DNA of 38,181 nt from Streptomyces malaysiensis subsp. samsunensis (lineage in GTDB: Bacteria; Actinomycetota; Actinomycetes; Streptomycetales; Streptomycetaceae): NCBI RefSeq assembly GCF_024519315.1, contig NZ_JANIIC010000077.1, positions 1 to 38,181 on the forward strand, read 5' to 3'. Positions 1 to 7,193 of this stretch are shown piece after piece. Under the pieces are notes generated by a model. The model had not been told where the DNA came from. It did no database searches and worked only from the letters and a program-made list of their open reading frames with translations. The position numbers and the translations under genes were made by a program. Position 1 is the first letter of the stretch. Each line of letters starts with the position of its first letter.

Positions 1-1333
1 CGCTCGGTGCAGTGGCGCCGGGGGAGGCGGGGGGGGTGGGGGGCGCGGGGGGGGCGTGGGCGTCGGGCCCCGGCACGTCCCCCATGGGGGGTCCGGGCCC
101 AGCCGGCCCCGCGACACCACCACCGGCAGCACCGCCGACACCGGCACCGCCACCACCGCCCAGGCCGCCCGCGAGTGCCCCGCGCTCCAGCCTCTCCAGG
201 CGCGACTGCACCGAGCGCTCGTCATCGAAGGCGGCGGGCAGCAGCACCCGGGCGCAGATCAGCTCCAGCTGGAGCCGCGGCGAGGTGGCGCCGCGCATCT
301 CCGTCAGGCCCTCGTTGACCAGGTCCGCCGCACGGCTCAGCTCGGCGCCGCCGAAGACCGACGCCTGCGCCTGCATCCGCTCCACCACATCGGCGGGGGC
401 GTCGATGAGCCCCTTCTCCGCCGCGTCCGGCACGGCGGCAAGGATCACCAGATCGCGCAGCCGCTCCAGCAGATCGGCGACGAAGCGCCGGGGGTCGTTG
501 CCCCCCTCGATCACGCGGTTGACGACCTCGAACGCCGCCGCCCCGTCGGTCGCCGCGAAGGCGTCCACGATCGAGTCGAGCAGCGAGCCGTCCGTATAGC
601 CGAGCAGCGAGGTCGCCATGGCGTAGGTCACGCCGTCGTCGCTCGCACCCGCGAGCAACTGGTCCATCACCGACATCGAATCCCGCACGGACCCGGCCCC
701 GGCCCTGACCACCAGCGGCAGCACCCCGTCCTCGACCGGGATCGCCTCGCGTCCGCAGACCTCTCCCAGATAGTCGCGGAGCGTCCCGGGCGGCACGAGC
801 CGGAACGGATAGTGGTGCGTACGCGACCGGATGGTGCCGATGACCTTCTCCGGCTCGGTGGTCGCGAAGATGAACTTGAGGTGCTCCGGGGGCTCCTCGA
901 CCACCTTCAGCAAGGCGTTGAACCCCGCCGAGGTGACCATATGGGCCTCATCGATGATGTAGATCTTGTAACGACTCGACGCGGGCCCGAAGAACGCCTT
1001 CTCCCTCAGCTCACGGGCGTCGTCCACACCACCGTGGGACGCGGCGTCGATCTCGATCACATCGATCGACCCCGGTCCGTTCCGCGCGAGGTCCTGGCAC
1101 GACTGGCACTCGCCGCAGGGCGTCGGGGTGGGACCCTTCTCACAGTTCAGACAGCGGGCCAGGATGCGCGCACTGGTCGTCTTGCCACACCCGCGGGGAC
1201 CGCTGAACAGATACGCGTGGTTGACCCGGTTGTTGCGCAGCGCCTGCTGCAACGGGCCGGTGACATGCTCCTGCCCGATGACCTCCGCGAAGGTCTCGGG
1301 GCGGTAGCGGCGGTACAGCGCAAGGGACGACAC
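1..1333 (-). CDS. dnaX: DNA polymerase III subunit gamma/tau, C-terminus cut by window edge
   Basis: This is the clamp-loader ATPase subunit of the replicative polymerase, acting at the fork to load the beta clamp. The 444 codons visible show the N-terminal start VSSLALYRRYRPETF, a Walker A loop GPRGCGKTT (about residues 45-53), a four-cysteine zinc module (Cys64, 73, 76, 79), the DEAH Walker B box (128-131) and a sensor region TTEPEKVIGTIRSR. After about residue 380 the protein becomes a Gly/Ala-rich and then Pro-rich linker, as in tau proteins, and stays open to the window edge. The start is a GTG aligned with the family N-terminus; I see no good Shine-Dalgarno in front of it. The SRP RNA gene lies about 150 nt upstream on the same strand, a common actinobacterial arrangement. 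Identification is near certain. Confidence 0.97.
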   Translation of the reverse strand, partial: MSSLALYRRYRPETFAEVIGQEHVTGPLQQALRNNRVNHAYLFSGPRGCGKTTSARILARCLNCEKGPTPTPCGECQSCQDLARNGPGSIDVIEIDAASHGGVDDARELREKAFFGPASSRYKIYIIDEAHMVTSAGFNALLKVVEEPPEHLKFIFATTEPEKVIGTIRSRTHHYPFRLVPPGTLRDYLGEVCGREAIPVEDGVLPLVVRAGAGSVRDSMSVMDQLLAGASDDGVTYAMATSLLGYTDGSLLDSIVDAFAATDGAAAFEVVNRVIEGGNDPRRFVADLLERLRDLVILAAVPDAAEKGLIDAPADVVERMQAQASVFGGAELSRAADLVNEGLTEMRGATSPRLQLELICARVLLPAAFDDERSVQSRLERLERGALAGGLGGGGGAGVGGAAGGGVAGPAGPGPPMGDVPGPDAHAPPAPPTPPASPGATAPS

Positions 1334-1480
1334 GCTTACGACGATATCGGGGACCACGGACAACGAGACCACACCCGCACCCGCACACCCCACGCACCCG
1401 GCCCGCCCGCGGCCCCCACAGACGCAAACGGCCCCCGGACGCGAAGGACCCCAGACACACAAGGCCCTCAGACGCGAAGG

Positions 1481-1566
1481 GCCCCCCACGTACCCGCCAG
1501 AGCCCACTTACCCTTGCTGCCTTCCGGCCCTGGGGGAGTTCGGTGAGATAGCGCCACGTGAGGGGC
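1481..1566 (-). ncRNA. ffs: Signal recognition particle RNA, small (4.5S) bacterial type
   Basis: On the minus strand the RNA has the diagnostic SRP apical core CAGGGCCGGAAGGCAGCAAG with the GGAA tetraloop and the Ffh-binding asymmetric loop. The ends close as a perfect 11-bp helix: GCCCCTCACGT (1566-1556) pairs with ACGTGGGGGGC (1491-1481). About 86 nt is short, like the 4.5S form without an Alu domain. With Ffh it targets nascent membrane and secreted proteins. The exact ends are inferred from the closing helix. A TAAGGT box eight nt upstream fits a -10 element. Lying just upstream of dnaX supports the call. Confidence 0.93.
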
Positions 1567-1574
1567 TGCGCCCC

Positions 1575-1580
1575 ACCTTA
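1575..1580 (-). promoter_or_regulatory. Putative -10 box for SRP RNA
   Basis: TAAGGT on the minus strand ends eight nt before the first paired base of the SRP RNA helix, the spacing expected for a sigma70-type (HrdB) -10 element. No convincing -35 hexamer is visible; GTTCGC lies about 17 nt further upstream. Confidence 0.5.
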
Positions 1581-1699
1581 GCGGATCGACCGGGGTGCGA
1601 ACGACTTCGCGGGTGCCCCTTCCGGTCGTGGACCGTTTTCGGCCAGGATTCGGCCGAAGGCCGGTGGGGCACACCGCTGGGGCGGGGCGGCCCGCGGAA

Positions 1700-1725
1700 G
1701 GGACGGCCCCGCGGAAGGGCGTCCC
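1700..1725 (-). terminator. GC-rich hairpin downstream of the MFS gene
   Basis: GGGACG (1700-1705) pairs with CGTCCC (1720-1725), extended by CCC/GGG with one bulged G. It lies about 25 nt beyond the MFS stop codon. There is no U-tract, as is usual for Streptomyces terminators, so this is only a candidate. Confidence 0.4.
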
Positions 1726-1750
1726 CAGGGCGGGGCGGCCCCGGCAGGCG

Positions 1751-3250
1751 TCATCCGGTGGCTTCCGGGGCTTCCGGCTCGCGATGTGTGGCGAGGTACG
1801 TTCCCGCGCTGATCACAGGGATCACGGCCAGCACCCACCAGACACGGTGGTAGTCCCCCAGGATCGTCGCGCTGGTCGGCGTCCCCAGGACGGCCACGAA
1901 GACGCTGACGCCGAGCAGGGCGCCCAGCTGCCGGAAGCTGTTGTTGATCGCGGTGCCGACACCGAAGCGCTCCGGTGGCAGCGCCTTCGCCGCGGCGCTG
2001 TTGAGGGTGGAGAGGGCCAGGCCGACCCCGATGCCGTTGAGCACGAGGGTGGGAAGCCAGTGCGCGGCCCAGTGCGGCGAGGCGCCGGTGCGCAGGGCGA
2101 GAGCGGCGGCGCCCGCGGCGTAGAAGAGGGCGCCGGTGACGAAGACCGGGCGGTAGCCGAATCGTTCGGCCAGCCGGCCGGCCAGCGGGGCCACGAGCGC
2201 GGTGACGAGTGCGCTGGGGCTGACGGCCAGTGCGGACTTCAGCACGGAGTAGTGCCAGACGTTCTGGAGGAACAGCAGGCTGGAGAGCAGAACGGCGAAG
2301 AAGGCCACGGAGAAGACCAGCGTGGCGACATTGGACGCCTGGAAGTTACGAATCCGGAACAGGCTCAGGTCGAGTGCCGGCCGCACGGCGCGCCGGGACC
2401 GCAGGATCAGCAGCGGGATCAGGACGACACCGGCCACCGCGGTCGCCAGGACACGCGGGTCGTCCCACCCCAGGCGCGGGCCGTAGATGACGGCGAAGCT
2501 GAGCAGGGCGGGCGCCGCGGCGCTCATGGCGACGCCGAGGGGGTCGGGGAAGCCTCCGTTCCGGGAGCCGCGGGTCTCGGTCAGCAGGCGTGCGCCCCAG
2601 GCGGCGGTGAGCAGGCAGACGGGGACGTTGAGCAGGAAGACCCAGCGCCAGGTGGTGTATTCGATCAGGAGCGCGCCCAGGGTCGGGCCGATCGCGGTGG
2701 CGACGGCCGCCATGTCACCCCAGGTGCTGATCGCCGTGGCCCGGCGCTCCAGGGGGAACGCGGGCAGGAGAAGCGCCAATGAGGCCGGAACGATGATGGC
2801 GCCGAAGACACCTTGGGCCGCCCGTGCCGCGATGAGCACGCCGAGCCCGGGGGCGAGACCGCACAGGGCACTGCTGAGCGCGAAGCCCACGAGACCGATC
2901 TGGAACAGGCGCTTACGGCCGTAGGCGTCGGCCAGTTGCCCGGCCGGGATCAGGAACGCGGCGAAGACCAGGGTGTACGCGTTGAGGACCCACACCAGGC
3001 GGGTGATCCCGGCGTCGAAGCTGGTGCTGATCGTGTCGAAGGCGACATTCACGATCGTGGTGTCGAGGAAGACGATGAACACGCCGAGGCTGGTCAACGC
3101 CAGGATGCGGCGGGCATCCCGGTCCGGTACCGATGGGGCGGACACGACCGGGGTCGTCGCCTGCGGGGCGGACGGGACGGACGGCATGGACGAGGTGGGC
3201 GGGGACGAGGTGGGCGGGGACGAGGTGGGTCGGGTGGACAGGCTGGACAT
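1751..3250 (-). CDS. MFS drug exporter, DHA2 (EmrB/QacA) type
   Basis: Proton-driven efflux protein of the cytoplasmic membrane, 499 aa, the usual size for the 14-helix DHA2 group. The first about 45 residues are a Ser/Pro/Thr-rich cytoplasmic leader. TM1 follows with LTSLGVFIVFLDTTIVNVAF, whose LDTTIVNVA stretch is the DHA2 motif D1. Motif A appears as GQLADAYGRKR and motif C as AIGPTLGALL. Substrate cannot be read from sequence. I chose the ATG at 3250 because GAGGAG lies ten nt upstream; a start 21 codons earlier has no ribosome binding site. The leader contains PPTSS repeats encoded by a 15-bp tandem repeat. No regulator gene is adjacent, but a repeated dyad sits 41 nt upstream. Confidence 0.93.
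   Translation of the reverse strand: MSSLSTRPTSSPPTSSPPTSSMPSVPSAPQATTPVVSAPSVPDRDARRILALTSLGVFIVFLDTTIVNVAFDTISTSFDAGITRLVWVLNAYTLVFAAFLIPAGQLADAYGRKRLFQIGLVGFALSSALCGLAPGLGVLIAARAAQGVFGAIIVPASLALLLPAFPLERRATAISTWGDMAAVATAIGPTLGALLIEYTTWRWVFLLNVPVCLLTAAWGARLLTETRGSRNGGFPDPLGVAMSAAAPALLSFAVIYGPRLGWDDPRVLATAVAGVVLIPLLILRSRRAVRPALDLSLFRIRNFQASNVATLVFSVAFFAVLLSSLLFLQNVWHYSVLKSALAVSPSALVTALVAPLAGRLAERFGYRPVFVTGALFYAAGAAALALRTGASPHWAAHWLPTLVLNGIGVGLALSTLNSAAAKALPPERFGVGTAINNSFRQLGALLGVSVFVAVLGTPTSATILGDYHRVWWVLAVIPVISAGTYLATHREPEAPEATG
3191..3235. repeat. 15-bp tandem repeat in the MFS leader
   Basis: Three copies with a 15-bp period (unit CGAGGTGGGCGGGGA; 3191-3205, 3206-3220, and a diverged third copy to 3235). 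The period is a multiple of three and gives the repeated Pro-Pro-Thr-Ser-Ser residues in the non-membrane leader, so copy-number change would not shift the frame. Confidence 0.85.
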
Positions 3251-3290
3251 CGGCGCGCGGCTCCTCATACGGCGGTCGGGGTCGTCCTCA

Positions 3291-3317
3291 CACGGCTGTA
3301 CACGGCTGTACACGGCT
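3291..3317. promoter_or_regulatory. Repeated TGTACA operator-like element upstream of the MFS gene
   Basis: CACGGCTGTA is repeated head-to-tail at 3291-3300 and 3301-3310, followed by CACGGCT. This creates the dyad TGTACA-N4-TGTACA with a ten-bp (one helical turn) repeat, 41 nt before the MFS start. The layout fits an operator for a TetR- or MarR-type repressor encoded elsewhere. This is inference from symmetry only. Confidence 0.4.
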
Positions 3318-3343
3318 TGTCGGGTCCGCCGGCCGCGGACGCC

Positions 3344-3395
3344 ACGTCGGCGGGGCGTGCGGCAGGGGCACGTCGGCAGGGCGTACGGCAGGGGC
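3344..3395. repeat. 26-bp tandem duplication
   Basis: Two adjacent 26-bp copies (3344-3369 and 3370-3395) differ at two positions. They lie in the 172-bp gap between the MFS start and the end of the VTT-like remnant. No function seen. Confidence 0.8.
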
Positions 3396-3422
3396 GCGAT
3401 GGCCGTCCGAAGGGGGCACGGG

Positions 3423-3908
3423 TCACCGCCACGAGCCGATGACCAGCGTGAACAACGCGACGAAGGCCACCCCCACGAAGATCAGGTACTGCGGGAAGAA
3501 ACGCCGCCAACGCTGGGTGAGCACGCCGATCAACGTGAGTACGAGCCCGACGCCGACGATGCGCTCCCCCCGCGCGGCCGTGGACCGCAGCACCCACTCG
3601 CCCGCGGGCGCCCCGGCACGCCCCGCCTCGGCCGCGTACACCTTGTAGGGGATACCGCTCGCGGGGTGGTGCCGTACCGCGCGGGCGCCCTCCGAGCGGA
3701 TCTCGTTCTGCGCCGTGGTGTGCATGCGGGTGGTGGTCAGCGGCTGGGGCAGCTCGACGGAAGTCCCCGAGTACAGCGCGAGCGCGACCAGACCGCCCGC
3801 GACGCTGGCCACGGCGGCGCTCACGGTCAGCCGCAGCCCCGCCCTGGGCGCGGCGACGCACAGCACGGCGAGCACGAGCTCCGGCAGCAGCGGCCAGCTC
3901 AGCGCCAC
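3423..3908 (-). pseudogene. VTT/YqaA-like membrane protein remnant lacking its N-terminus
   Basis: The 161-codon frame reads as a real membrane protein: an opening segment SWPLLPELVLAVLCVAAP, a second hydrophobic segment (VSAAVASVAGGLVALALYS), a motif SGIPYKVYAAEAG near the middle, and two C-terminal membrane segments ending VGVAFVALFTLVIGSWR. The G-I-P-Y-K motif and general layout recall SNARE-associated/VTT (DedA, YqaA) proteins, so I assign it there with moderate confidence. It begins abruptly inside the CdsA-like gene in another frame. The first in-frame GTG (3906-3908) has no Shine-Dalgarno. I infer that a deletion fused the 3' end of this gene to the upstream gene and removed its start. 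It could still be translated by reinitiation. Confidence 0.55.
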
Positions 3909-3928
3909 AGCCGCACAGCACGGCGAGC
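3857..3928. repeat. 17-bp direct repeat at the CdsA/VTT junction
   Basis: CGCACAGCACGGCGAGC occurs identically at 3857-3873 and 3912-3928, 55 bp apart. On the minus strand both copies encode LAVLC, one in the CdsA frame and one in the VTT frame. The 55-bp offset is one base away from a multiple of three, so it accounts for the frame switch. Confidence 0.85.
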
Positions 3929-4611
3929 CACCGCAGCGGAGTCCAGGCGTCCATGGCCCACAGGGCCAGACCGGACAGTGCGGCGGAGCCCACAACTCCG
4001 CCCCAGGTCTTGGCCGGTGAGAGCGAGGACAGCGGACGGCTCAGGGGTCCGGAGCGACCCAGCGCCCGTCCGCCGCACCAGCCGCCCACATCCGCGAAGG
4101 CCACGCTGACGCAGATCGCGATGGCGAGGTCCCCCAGGAACACCAGTCCGGTGAGGGCGAGGGGCAGCCAGATGAGGCCGAAGGTGGTCCTGACCGCGCG
4201 GTCGGCGCCATGGGCCACGTCCTGGCCCACCAGAGGCGGCAGCGCGGCGGCGCAGAGCAGGACACCGGCCATGGGCAGCGTGAGCGCTCCGGGGCGCAGC
4301 CAGGCGACGAGGGGCAGAAGCACCCCGGCACACACCAACAAGGCGCCGTCGGCGCGGCGCAGACCCATCAACCGCACATACTCGATCGAACCCACCACGG
4401 CGAGCCCGGCCGCGAACAGAGCGGCCCCGGGCGCGCCGAAGGCCAGCGTCCCGCAGACGATCAGCGCGGTGACGCACCAGGTCCGCCAGCGACGGCGCAG
4501 TTCGACGTTGCGGACGAAGAGAAGGGCGAGGCCGCTCACGGTGAGCGTCCCGGCGAGGAGCGGTACGGCCCGCGCCAGCTCCGGTGGAAGCGGACCCGCG
4601 AAAGGGGTCAC
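3901..4611 (-). pseudogene. CdsA-like phosphatidate cytidylyltransferase, catalytic C-terminus lost
   Basis: A polytopic membrane protein whose family makes CDP-diacylglycerol from phosphatidate and CTP. The frame starts with GTG at 4611, overlapping the upstream stop as GTGA (translational coupling). It runs through several TM helices to ADVGGWCGGRALGRSGPLS and LSSLSPAKTWGGVVGSA, recognisable CdsA landmarks. It then reaches WLAVLCGCGA at about residue 237. The family should continue with the GD...S..KR..K(D)...P.HGG..DR.DS signature that binds substrate. Here that is absent: the frame continues only as Arg-rich nonsense to 3265, while the neighbouring frame carries a different membrane protein. 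The gene is therefore 3'-truncated and should be inactive. A sequencing error alone would not explain the missing signature. Confidence 0.7.
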
Positions 4612-5280
4612 AGCCGAGTACTCAGAGGACCGTGTTCACGATCCTCACCAACACGACCGCTCTCGCCGCTACGACCACTTTCACCGGCGTGGCCACTCTC
4701 ACCGGCACGGCTATTGCAGAGCGCCACAACCTGAAACAGCCGCACACCGGCGGTCAACGCGGAACCGACCACGATCACCACCGCGGCGGGCACATACCAC
4801 CCGGACGCCGCGGCGACCGCGACGACGAGACAGCGCTCGGTCTTCCCCATCGGACCGCCGTTGATTCTCCGCACCCCGGCCGCGGCCCCGGCGATGGAGA
4901 TCCATGACGGCGCCGAACTGGCCAGCAGCGCACCGAGTACGAGCGAAGGCGATATGTGCGGCAGAAATCCCAGAATCACCAGGAGATCCGCCGCTCGATC
5001 ACCGATTTCATTCAGCAACGAACCCAGGCGGGTCTGCTTTCCGGTTTCCCTGGCAATGGAGCCGTCGAGATTCGCGGGCCAACCGTGCCGTCAGAAAAAC
5101 CACAACGGGAACCACGGCCCAGGGAGCGGGCAGCAGGGCAAAAGATGCCGCGGCAGCGCCCGCACAGAGCATTCCCGCAAAGGTGACCGCATTCGGAGAG
5201 ACGCCGCTCCGGATCAACTTCCGCCGGAGCAGGGTTAATCGGCGGGCGAACCACGGTTTAAGCGCGTACAGCCCATTCAT
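4608..5280 (-). pseudogene. CDP-alcohol phosphatidyltransferase, frameshifted at the active site
   Basis: Family members join a CDP-activated lipid to an alcohol in the cytoplasmic membrane. The N-terminal frame starts MNGLYALKPWFARRL (ATG 5280) and reads to VFLTARLA. Coding then switches frame: NLDGSIARETGKQTRLGS-LLNEIGDRAAD follows, the CDP-alcohol signature DGxxAR(x8)G(x3)x(x3)D, with Asn at the third Asp position. The switch lies at about 5072-5078, in GGCCCGCGAATC; restoring two bases of a GCGCG run (or removing one) would rejoin the frames. The second half is intact to the stop at 4608, with a degenerate Gly-Glu-Ser tandem tail. Codon 15 is TTA. AT-richer codons than the neighbours suggest decay. 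The downstream CdsA-like gene overlaps by GTGA. Confidence 0.8.
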
Positions 5281-5329
5281 GGCCAGACGATAACAAGCGG
5301 GTGAACAAATTGGCACCACCAATCCCTAA

Positions 5330-5380
5330 GCTAGTGGATGCACCAGAGATGCGCTTACGGCGCTAGTGAATACACCAGAG
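5330..5380. promoter_or_regulatory. Twin dyad-symmetric operator-like sites
   Basis: Two 19-bp copies (5330-5348 and 5362-5380) differ at two positions and are 32 bp apart, about three helical turns. Each holds a near-palindrome of the form CTAGTG-N4-CACCAG. They lie 50-100 nt upstream of the phosphatidyltransferase start, where a promoter is expected. The form suggests paired binding sites for a dimeric repressor, perhaps of the GntR type, but no regulator gene is adjacent. Confidence 0.5.
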
Positions 5381-5746
5381 CCCACGCTTTACAGACATCC
5401 TCAATCCCCGTTTCCGCATCGGATTCCCCGACCCGCACCGACCCGGTACCCGACGAATCCCCGAATGGATGGCGAGGCAGCCTCGACCCGACGAGCAGCG
5501 CTTTTCCCTGAAATCGCCCGCTACGGACCGCACACCCATCTCCGCGCCCACCCCCGCACCCACATCCGGCGACGACCACCCCGGACGTAATCCCGAGGCC
5601 ACTCCCACCGACCATCACTCAAAGAAGCACGTCCGGTTTATCTCGATTCCGCCGGACATTGACTCCCTCGAACCGACAATGTGGCGCGCCCCACAGGGCC
5701 CCCGGTACGCCCCACCGGCCGTGTCAGCGCACCTCACCAAGTGGGG
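5381..5746. other. Intergenic stretch, no gene seen
   Basis: Both strands were read. Short frames here lack ribosome binding sites and family resemblance. The base composition (clusters of CCGCACCC and CCCCGACCCG) is low complexity. I see only the tRNA promoter at its right end. Confidence 0.5.
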
Positions 5747-5752
5747 TAGAGT
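5747..5752 (+). promoter_or_regulatory. Putative -10 box of tRNA-Ser(GGA)
   Basis: TAGAGT ends seven nt before the first base of the tRNA. No clear -35 hexamer is visible. Confidence 0.5.
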
Positions 5753-5759
5753 GTCCCAC

Positions 5760-5847
5760 GGAGGATTCGCCTAGAGGCCTAGGGCGCACGCTTGGAAAGC
5801 GTGTTGGGGGCAACCCCTCACGAGTTCGAATCTCGTATCCTCCGCCA
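5760..5847 (+). tRNA. tRNA-Ser, anticodon GGA
   Basis: Complete class II tRNA with CCA encoded. The acceptor stem GGAGGAT pairs with ATCCTCC, the anticodon arm is CACGC-TTGGAAA-GCGTG with anticodon GGA at 5794-5796 (reads UCC/UCU), a long variable arm (TTGGGGGCAACCCCT) is present as expected for serine, and the T arm contains GTTCGAATC. A strong terminator follows four nt later. Confidence 0.97.
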
Positions 5848-6057
5848 GCTCAGAGGGCCGGGCCGCGAAAGCGGCCCGGCCCTCTGGCGTATGTCCGTCC
5901 CGGTTTCCCTCCCGGTCGGCCTCAGGCGGCCCCCGGAGCGCACCGCCGACTCGTCAGTGACGCGCACCGGGCCCGCGCCCGCACCGCACCCCGGGCCCCA
6001 TCCCAAGATCGCGTCGATCACGACGTCCGGGATGCCGAGGAGCAGGACCTGACTCAT
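5818..6057 (-). CDS. Small hypothetical ORF with a strong ribosome binding site, antisense to the tRNA 3' end
   Basis: The 79-codon frame begins MSQVLLLGIPDVVIDAILGW, preceded by GGAGG six nt before the ATG, which is the best reason to consider it. The first 20 residues are hydrophobic; the rest is Arg/Gly-rich and its last codons run through the terminator and the tRNA-Ser 3' end in antisense. I recognise no family. It is more likely the surviving 5' end of a deleted gene than a functional full-length protein. Confidence 0.25.
   Translation of the reverse strand: MSQVLLLGIPDVVIDAILGWGPGCGAGAGPVRVTDESAVRSGGRLRPTGRETGTDIRQRAGPLSRPGPLSWRRIRDSNS
5851..5886 (+). terminator. Rho-independent-type hairpin after tRNA-Ser(GGA)
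   Basis: A perfect 16-bp stem (CAGAGGGCCGGGCCGC, 5851-5866, with its complement at 5871-5886) closed by a GAAA tetraloop. No U-tract, as is usual in Streptomyces. Confidence 0.9.
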
Positions 6058-6455
6058 GACTTACCTCCGGTAGAGGGCAGTTGGCACCCCCACCCGCCCC
6101 CCGGTCAGGACAGCGCCCGGACAAGCTCTCCGGCGAGAGGCCCCGGGGAAGCGGAGCCATGGAGAAACTGCGCGACAAAGGCGTCTGGACAGTGGCGGCA
6201 CAGCACGGATTGAAGAGGCATCCGCGCCGAATAAAGCCCGTGGCGGGCAAAGCCCAGAGGTAAGCCATCCACCAGCAGCATGCCTTTCCCAGGACGAGGG
6301 CCGCCAAGGCCGGAAACCGTTTGACGGCACTCCGCGTGAGCTCGCGATCACTTTCGGTTAAACATGACACGTCATCTTGTCATCCCGGCTGACCAGCATG
6401 GTCGCTGCGTGCCGGTGATGCGCCGCTTCACCCCAGCGCTGAGGAAGGCGTAACG
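6058..6455. other. Gene-poor stretch upstream of the beta-helix gene
   Basis: No recognisable gene. A 34-codon plus-strand frame (MEKLRDKGVW..., from about 6160) and several minus-strand frames are open but match no family I know. Base composition is less GC-rich than the flanks (for example around 6340-6380), which suggests remnants of decayed sequence. Confidence 0.4.
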
Positions 6456-7117
6456 ATGAGGATCATTTCGCGGTCCGGCGCCGTGACCGTCGCGGTCGGT
6501 GCGGGACTGTCGCTTGTGGTCTTGCCGGCCGGATCGGCCGACGCAGCCGACTCGGCCGACGACGTTCAAGACGTTCAAGTGGAGTGCAACGACATCCCCG
6601 GCCTGGTGAACGCCATCAACCAGGCCAACGCCAACGGTGGCCGCATCACCCTCGTGTCCCGCTGCACCTACACACTGACCGCACCGAACAACCCGGACGA
6701 TGGGCTCCCGGAGATCACCGGGGATGTGACCATCTCCGGCAAGGACAGGGTGGCGGCATCCGCAACGTGAACGGCTCCACCCTGATCCTGAAGTCGACCA
6801 CTCTCAAGGACAACATCGCCGTGCGAGGCGGGGGCCTTTCGAACCTCGCCAGCCCCGCCACACTCGTCGACAGCCTGGTCACGCGCAACACGGCGATCAC
6901 CGCGGGCGGCGGCATCGACAACCAGTCGAACGGTCAGGTGACGCTCACCAACACCAAGGTCGTCGACAACACCCCGGACAACTGCGCCCCCGAAGGCAGC
7001 GTCCCCGGATGCACCAACCCCACCGCCGCCATCGACCCGCCCCCCGCACAAGGGCTCCTGCCTGACGACGACGTCAAAGACCCCGAGGGAGCCGCCTGGT
7101 CCGGACCGCGGCCATGA
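6456..7117 (+). pseudogene. Secreted parallel beta-helix repeat protein, internally deleted and frameshifted
   Basis: The first frame starts at ATG 6456 after GAGGAAGG and has a classic Sec signal peptide (MRIISRSGAVTVAVGAGLSL... cleaved near SADA). It reads VECNDIPGLVNAINQANANG, then ITGDVTISGKD, typical of right-handed beta-helix proteins, and stops at 6770. From about 6748 the coding signal moves to another frame: GQGGGIRNVNGSTLILKSTTL, GGGLSNLASPATLVDSLVTRN, GGGIDNQSNGQVTLTNTKVVDN, ending at 7117. The repeats GGGI.N/GGGLSN are the beta-helix rungs. Proteins of this type have further rungs between these two parts, so I infer an internal deletion that broke the frame. Function in the family is not well defined; adhesion or surface roles are often proposed. 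Confidence 0.8.
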
Positions 7118-7135
7118 GCTCCTGACCACAACGAC

Positions 7136-7176
7136 TCGGAAGGGCGGGACCCCCTCACCGGGTCCCGCCCTTCCGA
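7136..7176. terminator. Bidirectional hairpin terminator
   Basis: A 17-bp perfect inverted repeat (7136-7152 with 7160-7176) and a seven-nt loop, between the convergent beta-helix pseudogene and the CPBP gene. It can act on both strands. Confidence 0.88.
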
Positions 7177-7193
7177 CGTCGCCCACCTCGCGC

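Noticed and set aside
56..1546. 496-codon plus-strand ORF
   Set aside because: Antisense to dnaX. It is Arg/His/Gly-rich shadow sequence with no family match.
1595..2782. 395-codon plus-strand ORF
   Set aside because: Antisense to the MFS exporter, which has clear TM helices and motifs.
3265..3900. Continuation of the CdsA frame as an Arg-rich C-terminus
   Set aside because: It lies in a shadow of the VTT-like frame and has no resemblance to the CdsA C-terminus.
5760..7117. Integrative element at tRNA-Ser(GGA)
   Set aside because: No integrase, no excisionase and no second copy of the tRNA 3' end in the window.
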